Source of the DNA: Clostridia bacterium | Lineage (GTDB): Bacteria; Bacillota; Clostridia; Oscillospirales; Acutalibacteraceae | DNA: 64,000 nucleotides | Assembly: GCA_017416485.1 (NCBI GenBank) | Contig: JAFQCH010000019.1 | Coordinates: 1-64,000 of the forward strand | Direction of reading: 5' to 3' | Part shown: positions 58,648-64,000 of the stretch, one piece after another | How positions within the stretch are numbered: position 1 is the first letter of the stretch | Layout: every line of letters starts with the position of its first letter | Notes under the pieces: generated by a model | The model's database searches: none | What the model saw: only the letters and a program-made list of their open reading frames with translations | What the model was told of the DNA's origin: nothing | Position numbers and translations under genes: made by a program

Positions 58648-59880
58648 TTATGCTCTTGTGAACACATAATAATTTGTATCATATCCGCCGTAGCGCCAAT
58701 CTCCGCTTTTCCATTCGACAATGAGATAGTCAACATTATCCACAGTGCGGATCTCATATTCACATGCAGACCAATTCCAGTGGCGCAAAAGATAGTTTTT
58801 TGTCCAGGTGACGGTGTCGGCACCTTCAAAAACGGCATCCTCATACACCAAACGGCTGTTGCCGTCGGGATAAAATGTAACTTCCTTGAAATACAAATCC
58901 TCGATCGGTTCGGCTTCGGTAGTGAAGTCAGCCTTGTGATGCAGATAGCCCAAAAACGAATGTGCTTTCCATGTGCCGATCACACGATCATCCGCTACAA
59001 AAGGCAAACTTGTGTTGTCTTTTCTTGCAATTTCTTCGACGGTGTAGCGATTGGAATCGACCTTTTTGAGCACAAGGCAGGTCGGCTCTCCGCCGCGTGT
59101 GTATTCATACTCCTTGAGATTGACGAACATATACAACGCATCCCCGATCTGCTCGGTTTCATATTCGTTATTGATAGGAGAATTGAGCACCCCTTTTGTC
59201 CAACTGTATGCCCAGTAGCGTTCACCGTTAGGGAGAAAATAAAGATATTTCTGTTCTTCGCCGTAAAAATTCTTCACGCAGAACAGGTTGTCGTAAAAAT
59301 CCTCACGCACGGCAAAAATACCGATGATCTCCCACTTGCCGACAACTTGTTCGTCATTGACAAAGGGTATTTTTTCTTCGGGCGGATCGACTTCTTTGTC
59401 TAACTTCACAATATCACACAGAATTGTGCCGTCCTTGATTTTGTATTGTGAAATGCGTTGATAATCAGCGGATCTGATCTGTGCTTCGGCAAGGGTACAC
59501 ACATCAAGAAACGCTTTATCGGGCGGTAATTCAATGATTGCCTGTTTTTCGGTAAACAGAATTTGCAGATTTGTCATCATAAGTGCAGCCTCCTTAAGAT
59601 TTTCAAGAGCCTGTGCAAACATTTTTTCTTTTCGTGCAAAAATATCTGCGATTTCTTCGCTTGATTTTTGCGAAGAAATCAGCTCCTTGATTTCCTGCAG
59701 GGAGAAGCCGGCATTTTTGAGTGCCGTAATGCGGTGAAAATCAAGAATCTGCTGTGATGTATAATGCCTGTATCCCGAAAATTGATCCGTAAAGCTGGGC
59801 ACAAGCAGTTTTTCCTTGTCATAATGGCGAAGCACGGAAATTTTAGTTCCGCACACCCGCGCAAATTCTCCGATTTTCAC
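58648..59880 (-). CDS. MerR-family regulator with a duplicated C-terminal sensor module
   Basis: A 410-residue protein. Residues 1-110 are a MerR winged helix and coiled coil (MKIGEFARVCGTKISVLRHY, then ISSQKSSEEIADIF). After residue 165 come two similar modules, each starting PFVNDEQVVGKWEIIG or PFVADDRVIGTWKAHS, with beta-rich lipocalin-like sequence. Most MerR proteins are far shorter, so the duplication is notable. It likely senses a hydrophobic or small ligand in those modules. No target gene is adjacent. Confidence 0.8.
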   Translation of the reverse strand: MKIGEFARVCGTKISVLRHYDKEKLLVPSFTDQFSGYRHYTSQQILDFHRITALKNAGFSLQEIKELISSQKSSEEIADIFARKEKMFAQALENLKEAALMMTNLQILFTEKQAIIELPPDKAFLDVCTLAEAQIRSADYQRISQYKIKDGTILCDIVKLDKEVDPPEEKIPFVNDEQVVGKWEIIGIFAVREDFYDNLFCVKNFYGEEQKYLYFLPNGERYWAYSWTKGVLNSPINNEYETEQIGDALYMFVNLKEYEYTRGGEPTCLVLKKVDSNRYTVEEIARKDNTSLPFVADDRVIGTWKAHSFLGYLHHKADFTTEAEPIEDLYFKEVTFYPDGNSRLVYEDAVFEGADTVTWTKNYLLRHWNWSACEYEIRTVDNVDYLIVEWKSGDWRYGGYDTNYYVFTRA

Positions 59881-59987
59881 AAGAATCTCTCCTTTTGCAG
59901 TTTCTAAGGTACCTTACGAGAACAAGTATAAACCTGAAGTTAAGGTGAGAGTCAAGAGGGTTTTTGAAATTTTTGCAAACAAAAAAC

Positions 59988-60019
59988 TCTTTGCTTTGCG
60001 GCATGCGAAAAACAAAGAG
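59988..60019 (-). terminator. Terminator of the Fic gene
   Basis: CTCTTTG and CAAAGAG pair, extended by TTTGCG/CGCAAA-like inner bases, with a T-run on the minus strand. Confidence 0.7.
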
Positions 60020-60027
60020 CTATACAA

Positions 60028-61080
60028 TTAAAACTGAACCGACCAATAACCGAAGCGTTTTCCGCCTTCGCGCTTGATAAGTCCTTTTTCTTTCAAAGAG
60101 TCAATTATGCGTTTTACGGTTCGGGAAGATTTATTGATTGTACGAGCAATCTTTTCTTGTGTTATTTGAGGTTCCTTTTTCAAGAGATTCAGCACAACAG
60201 ATTCATCCAAAGTGACATCCAAAGTGACATTTTGCAAATCATTTTGGCACTTTGGAGTTTCTAAAGTGCCACTGATATGTATCTGGCGGTTTTTAAGTTC
60301 ATTATTTTCGCCCAAAATCAGATTTCTTAAAAAGAGTTCAAGAAATTCCGTTGTTTCGTGTACACCTTTCCGAATGTTGTTGTAATTTGCACGCACCAAA
60401 GCATTGCGAAAATACCATGCATTCTGCGCAAAAATATCATTGGTGACATCAAAACCGAGTGTACGCAGATATTTGATAAAAAAGACTGCGGTGGCTCTTG
60501 TGTTGCCTTCTGAAAAAATATGAATCTGCCAAAGGCGTGAAACAAATTTTGCAAGGTGTTTTATAACCTGATCAATGGACAGGTCTTTGTAGCTGAATTC
60601 ACGTTCCTGTGAAATATCATAGTCAAGTGTGGCTCTTAAATCAAGTGCGCCGCCGTACAAAACGGTATCCCCGTCAAGCACCCATTCCGCTTTGGTAATG
60701 TTATAATCTCTGATTTTGCCGGCATGCTTGTAAACACCTTCAAACAGCCGTGCATGAATCGAAATATATTGCGCCGGCGACAAAACAAAGGTTTTTTCTG
60801 AAAGAAGCTGTGCGATACGAACCGAAACTCTGTCTGCTTCTTCTGTTCTGTCGTTACCTGTATGCTTGACATTCTCTTTATAGTAACTGTGAATCAGGCG
60901 GTTTGCTTCTTCAAATGTGATATCACCTGCTATATTTTTTTCGGCAACATCCAAAAGATATTCACTTGTTTCAAGCCCGTCAACAGCCTGCAAACCGATT
61001 GCGGTGTGCCACGCATAACCCTTTTCTCGCTTTTGAGGCTCTTTTTCCCGCATATATTCTTCAAAAATTTGATTGTCCAT
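60028..61080 (-). CDS. Fic-family protein with C-terminal winged helix
   Basis: A 350-residue Fic protein, which usually transfers AMP from ATP to a protein. The active-site motif HIFSEGNTRATAVFF near residues 196-210 keeps HxFxxGNxR, and GALDLRATLDY-type upstream helices are present. A winged-helix domain ends the protein (QEKIARTINKSSRTVKRI). No separate antitoxin gene adjoins, and I see no clear inhibitory S/TxxxEG motif. It may be a self-regulating, DNA-binding Fic enzyme. Confidence 0.88.
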   Translation of the reverse strand: MDNQIFEEYMREKEPQKREKGYAWHTAIGLQAVDGLETSEYLLDVAEKNIAGDITFEEANRLIHSYYKENVKHTGNDRTEEADRVSVRIAQLLSEKTFVLSPAQYISIHARLFEGVYKHAGKIRDYNITKAEWVLDGDTVLYGGALDLRATLDYDISQEREFSYKDLSIDQVIKHLAKFVSRLWQIHIFSEGNTRATAVFFIKYLRTLGFDVTNDIFAQNAWYFRNALVRANYNNIRKGVHETTEFLELFLRNLILGENNELKNRQIHISGTLETPKCQNDLQNVTLDVTLDESVVLNLLKKEPQITQEKIARTINKSSRTVKRIIDSLKEKGLIKREGGKRFGYWSVQF

Positions 61081-61151
61081 TTATGCCTCCATACTCTTGC
61101 TGTTGTTTATTTTACATCAAAATCGATAAAAAATCAACAATCTGATATGGT

Positions 61152-61922
61152 TTATTGCGCTGCTTTGATTTTGATTCCCATTTCTTCAAACTGCACCAAA
61201 TCATCTTCCGAGGCTTCGCTGTCGGTGATGATATAATGCAGTTTGTTCGCTGGGCAAATGCTGATGACCGAATCAAACCCGATTTTTTCAACCGTATACA
61301 AGCCGTAAACGGTTTTTGAATTGTTGATGACGGCATTGGTCAGTTCAACACTTCTTGATTTTTGAATGGAAAGTCCGAATTTTGCCGACACACAGGCAGA
61401 GGTGACAAAGCATTTATCAAAACGCAGGCGACTGATCATCGACAGTGCAAAGCTGTCATAAAAACAACCGTTTTTCTGCATTTCGCCGCCTGCAAGCAGA
61501 ACTGTTATGTTCTCTTTTTTGCGCAAGTTTTCGGCAATGGCAATCGAATTGGTCACAACCGTGCACGACACTTCGCCCATATTCTGCGCCATCAGAAAAC
61601 CGACACTTGCGTTTGTGATGTAAACAACATCGTTTTCGGCAATCTCCTGCACGGCTCTTTTTGCAATGGCAAGATAATTTTCTTTCACTTCCCTGACGCG
61701 CTCGTCGGGTGCAAGATCTTTTATCACATTTGCACCGACCTGTCGCACGGGAATGGCACCGCCGTGGGTTCTTTTTAAAAGTCCTTGTTCCTCAAGCAGG
61801 CGCAAGTCGCGTTTTGCGGAATCGTAACTGATCTGAAAAAGTTCCTGTATTTCGGCATTGGAGATTCTTCCCTGCTCGGCAAGCAGCCTTAAAATCTCTG
61901 CATGTCTTTCTTCCATGAACAT
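61152..61922 (-). CDS. DeoR/GlpR-family transcriptional regulator
   Basis: A 256-residue regulator of sugar metabolism. The N-terminal winged helix is ISNAEIQELFQISYDSAKRD, followed by LKRTHGGAIPVRQ, and a sugar-phosphate-isomerase-like sensor domain (CTVVTNSIAIAENL and FDSVISICPA). The effector is usually a phosphorylated sugar. No transport or kinase gene is next to it, so its targets are unknown; fucose genes at 46-54 kb are a guess. Confidence 0.88.
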   Translation of the reverse strand: MFMEERHAEILRLLAEQGRISNAEIQELFQISYDSAKRDLRLLEEQGLLKRTHGGAIPVRQVGANVIKDLAPDERVREVKENYLAIAKRAVQEIAENDVVYITNASVGFLMAQNMGEVSCTVVTNSIAIAENLRKKENITVLLAGGEMQKNGCFYDSFALSMISRLRFDKCFVTSACVSAKFGLSIQKSRSVELTNAVINNSKTVYGLYTVEKIGFDSVISICPANKLHYIITDSEASEDDLVQFEEMGIKIKAAQ

Positions 61923-62058
61923 ACTATATCACTCCCAAATATTAACATTTATTCACGATTACACACTAATTACAAGATAAATATAGCACATTCGTTTACA
62001 TTTGTCAAGAGATTTAAAAAATATTCGTGAAGAATCGGGAATCATCGGCAATAAAAAA

Positions 62059-62089
62059 TCCCCATCGGTTTTCATTCCGACGAGGAGTT
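62059..62089 (-). terminator. Terminator of the radical-SAM pair
   Basis: A stem of about ten pairs with one mismatch (CCCCATCGG/CCGACGAGG) and a T-run on the minus strand, 15 bases after the stop at 62104. Confidence 0.7.
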
Positions 62090-62103
62090 TTTGTCAATTT
62101 GTA

Positions 62104-62763
62104 TTATGAAAATGCGCTCATATCCGCACACAACAGACGGATGCGGCTGGCTTCCAGCGGATAGAGAACCGTGCCGTACTGATTGGAAATGCCTGTTAAA
62201 AACTGCAAGGGATTGAGCGTCAGTTCGGGAGAAGCGGGCAAGGTGACAAAAATAACAACCGTATCGTTTTCCTGCTTCACTTCGTAAGAATGAATGGCGG
62301 CGGAAACATCGACGATTTTCGTTCCCTTTCTGCCGCGTACCTTGGCGGACTTTTCGCAGGTGAGGCCTCCGTTTTCAATAATACGCACAACTTCTTCGGC
62401 GGAAATATCCTCGGCATCCAACACGATTTTATATTCCCCGTATGCCGCTTCCGCAGGTTTGCAGAAGGCCTGCGTGACGGCTTCAATGTGCATACCGTCG
62501 GGCATGACGGCATTCAGACGGTTCTTGATTTCTTCATTTTCAATCTCACCTTCAATGCGGATATCAAGCGGTTCATAGCAGGTTTCGACACCCAACGGCA
62601 GGGGTTGCAGGAAAGAAATATACGGATGCGGATTAAAGCCTTCGGTGTACCACAGCGGAATATCGGCACGACGTACGGCACGGGTCATCAGACGGAACAT
62701 GTCCAGGTGCGACACATATTTGACCGCACCGCTTTTAGAAAACCAGATTCTTACATCTCGCAT
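62104..62763 (-). CDS. TIGR03936-type (DUF2344) radical-SAM-associated protein
   Basis: A 219-residue protein, the usual partner of the large B12-binding radical-SAM enzyme upstream. The start MRDVRIWFSKSGAVKYVSHL and GFNPHPYISFLQPLPLGVE are typical of the family. No cofactor site is visible; its role in tRNA or rRNA modification is suggested by family context only. The ATG at 62763 lies inside the end of the radical-SAM gene, with GGAGGTG there as its ribosome site, so the two are coupled. Confidence 0.88.
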   Translation of the reverse strand: MRDVRIWFSKSGAVKYVSHLDMFRLMTRAVRRADIPLWYTEGFNPHPYISFLQPLPLGVETCYEPLDIRIEGEIENEEIKNRLNAVMPDGMHIEAVTQAFCKPAEAAYGEYKIVLDAEDISAEEVVRIIENGGLTCEKSAKVRGRKGTKIVDVSAAIHSYEVKQENDTVVIFVTLPASPELTLNPLQFLTGISNQYGTVLYPLEASRIRLLCADMSAFS

Positions 62764-64000
62764 CGCATTCACCTCCGTTGAGTTTGTCGGCACCGCAGCC
62801 CGCGCACTGTTCGCGGCAGTGGGCGGTGGTTTGTGCCTGTTTTGCTTTTTCGCTTTCTCTGATCAGGAATTTTTTGGAAATGCCGTAGTCCATGTGATCC
62901 CACGGCAGAACTTCTTCGTAAGAACGGGTACGGTTGGCATAAAATTCGGGGTCAAGATCGCATTCTGCAAAGGCATTCATCCATACATCAAAATTGAAAT
63001 ATTCGTCCCAACCGTCGAACTTGCAACCGTTTCTCCATGCGTTTTCAATGACTTTAGACAGACGTCTGTCTCCTCTTGCAAAAACGGCTTCGAGGAAACT
63101 GACGTGCATTTCATGGAAGCTGATCTGCACTTTGCGGTTGGTGTTGGTGGTTTTCAGCAATTCCTGACGGGCAAGAATCTGTTCTCTTGACAACTGCGGT
63201 TCCCACTGGAACGGGGTAAAGGGCTTGGGAACAAACGTAGACACACTGCAATTCACGGCAACGGTCTTGCCTTTGGGTCTTTCGGGCATGGCATAGAACA
63301 CATCGACCACTCTGCGTGCCAAAGCGGCGATTTCTTTGATATCTTCTTCGGTTTCGGTGGGAAGACCGAGCATGAAATACAGCTTCACAGCCGTCCATCC
63401 GCCTTCAAAGGCTTTACGGGACGTGGACATGATCTCCTCTTCGGTGACATTCTTGTTGATGACATCACGCATCCTCTGCGATCCGGCTTCGGGTGCAAAG
63501 GTAAGCCCGCTTCTGCGCACACTTGTGAGTTTTTCAATGAGGTCTTTACGGAAGTTGTCCACACGCAAAGAAGGCAGTGCTATGTTGACTTTCTGCGGAA
63601 CCGTCCATTCCAGCAATTTATCAAGCAATGTTTCAAGCTGTGTGTAGTCGCTCGAAGACAGCGAAGACAAAGAAACTTCATCATAGCCGCTTGTTTTAAT
63701 CAGATGTTCGCACTGACATGAAATCGTTTCGGGAGATTTTTCGCGGATGGGTCTGTACAAAAAACCTGCCTGACAGAAACGGCAACCTCGGATACAACCG
63801 CGGAAAATTTCGTGCGTTACACGGTCATGCACAACTTCAATAAACGGTACAATGAGTTTTTCGGGATAAAACACCTTGTCAAGGTCACTGACAACACGCT
63901 TTTTCACCGTTGCGGGGGCACCGTCTTTGGCTTTGATCGCCTTTACGGTGCCGTCATCATTGTAAGACACATCGTAAAGCGACGGCACATAAATACCGTC
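62735..64000 (-). CDS. B12-binding-domain radical-SAM protein (TIGR03960 type), partial
   Basis: The last 421 residues of a larger protein; the frame runs through the window edge (read as DGIYVPSLYDVSYN there). The radical-SAM cluster motif is EIFRGCIRGCRFCQAGF, and GLTFAPEAGSQRMR is the next conserved block. The C-terminus contains Cys-rich CAGCGADKLNGGECDARCK. Full-length members have about 600 residues with an N-terminal B12-like domain. It is coupled to the TIGR03936-type gene. Substrate not established; RNA modification is suspected. Confidence 0.9.
   Translation of the reverse strand, partial: DGIYVPSLYDVSYNDDGTVKAIKAKDGAPATVKKRVVSDLDKVFYPEKLIVPFIEVVHDRVTHEIFRGCIRGCRFCQAGFLYRPIREKSPETISCQCEHLIKTSGYDEVSLSSLSSSDYTQLETLLDKLLEWTVPQKVNIALPSLRVDNFRKDLIEKLTSVRRSGLTFAPEAGSQRMRDVINKNVTEEEIMSTSRKAFEGGWTAVKLYFMLGLPTETEEDIKEIAALARRVVDVFYAMPERPKGKTVAVNCSVSTFVPKPFTPFQWEPQLSREQILARQELLKTTNTNRKVQISFHEMHVSFLEAVFARGDRRLSKVIENAWRNGCKFDGWDEYFNFDVWMNAFAECDLDPEFYANRTRSYEEVLPWDHMDYGISKKFLIRESEKAKQAQTTAHCREQCAGCGADKLNGGECDARCKNLVF

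Overview
This window looks like a chromosome segment of a strictly anaerobic, Gram-positive gut-type Clostridia bacterium, most plausibly of the Oscillospirales. That rests on gene content and style: an electron-bifurcating [FeFe] hydrogenase operon, desulfoferrodoxin, PduL, AGGAGG-type ribosome binding sites, sigma-A promoters with 17-bp spacers, small Cys-rich peptides and many intracellular glycosidases. The family-level placement is inference. There is no phage, no CRISPR array and no intact insertion sequence.

Layout. 0.1-5.8 kb: a redox-defence operon (trxB, superoxide reductase, zinc alcohol dehydrogenase) divergent from a Crp/Fnr regulator, then a phosphatase and a FAD/Rieske oxidoreductase. 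5.8-12 kb: a 221-bp inverted-repeat element, a sigma/anti-sigma pair, a PAP2 phosphatase, a two-component system with an FAD oxidoreductase, and a short sRNA-like unit. 12.1-15.4 kb: pduL, then an accessory patch with a leader-peptide attenuator, a histidine phosphatase, a P-loop kinase and a DUF3990/DUF3791 cassette that looks like an ADP-ribosyltransferase toxin module. 15.5-23.8 kb: a ten-gene hydrogenase operon in which a sensory-type hydrogenase, two DRTGG proteins, two histidine-kinase-type ATPases and a PHP protein lie among the catalytic subunits.

23.9-35.0 kb holds the most unusual metabolic content. A leftward operon has two SCP2-like (lipid/sterol-carrier type) proteins around a split transketolase and a class III aminotransferase. 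A TetR gene with its own promoter lies just downstream of that operon. A rightward operon has a second class III aminotransferase, a tandem class II aldolase with a degenerate second half, and another TetR. No described pathway I know has this composition. Split transketolase-like pairs are known as steroid-17,20-desmolase (DesAB), so a ketol-bearing hydrophobic substrate is a reasonable hypothesis, but nothing here proves it.

35-46 kb: a second copy of the inverted-repeat element, a Cys-rich peptide, housekeeping genes (glmU, pth, mfd, comM), an MFS transporter, a type I toxin-antitoxin locus with a clear antisense RNA promoter, MazG and DUF4288. 46-54.5 kb: a glycan-degradation group (GH28-like, GH95-like, PHP hydrolase, GH29 fucosidase) with a secreted phosphoesterase gene in the middle. 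54.6-58.6 kb: a secreted alpha/beta hydrolase with a Cys at the nucleophile position, then two arrays of tiny hairpins joined by GATGATAT, a tRNA-Gly gene, and a displaced copy of its 3' end around an orphan gene. 58.6-64 kb: MerR-type, Fic and DeoR proteins and a radical-SAM pair that runs off the window.

Functions are assigned from visible motifs and family knowledge; no database search was run.
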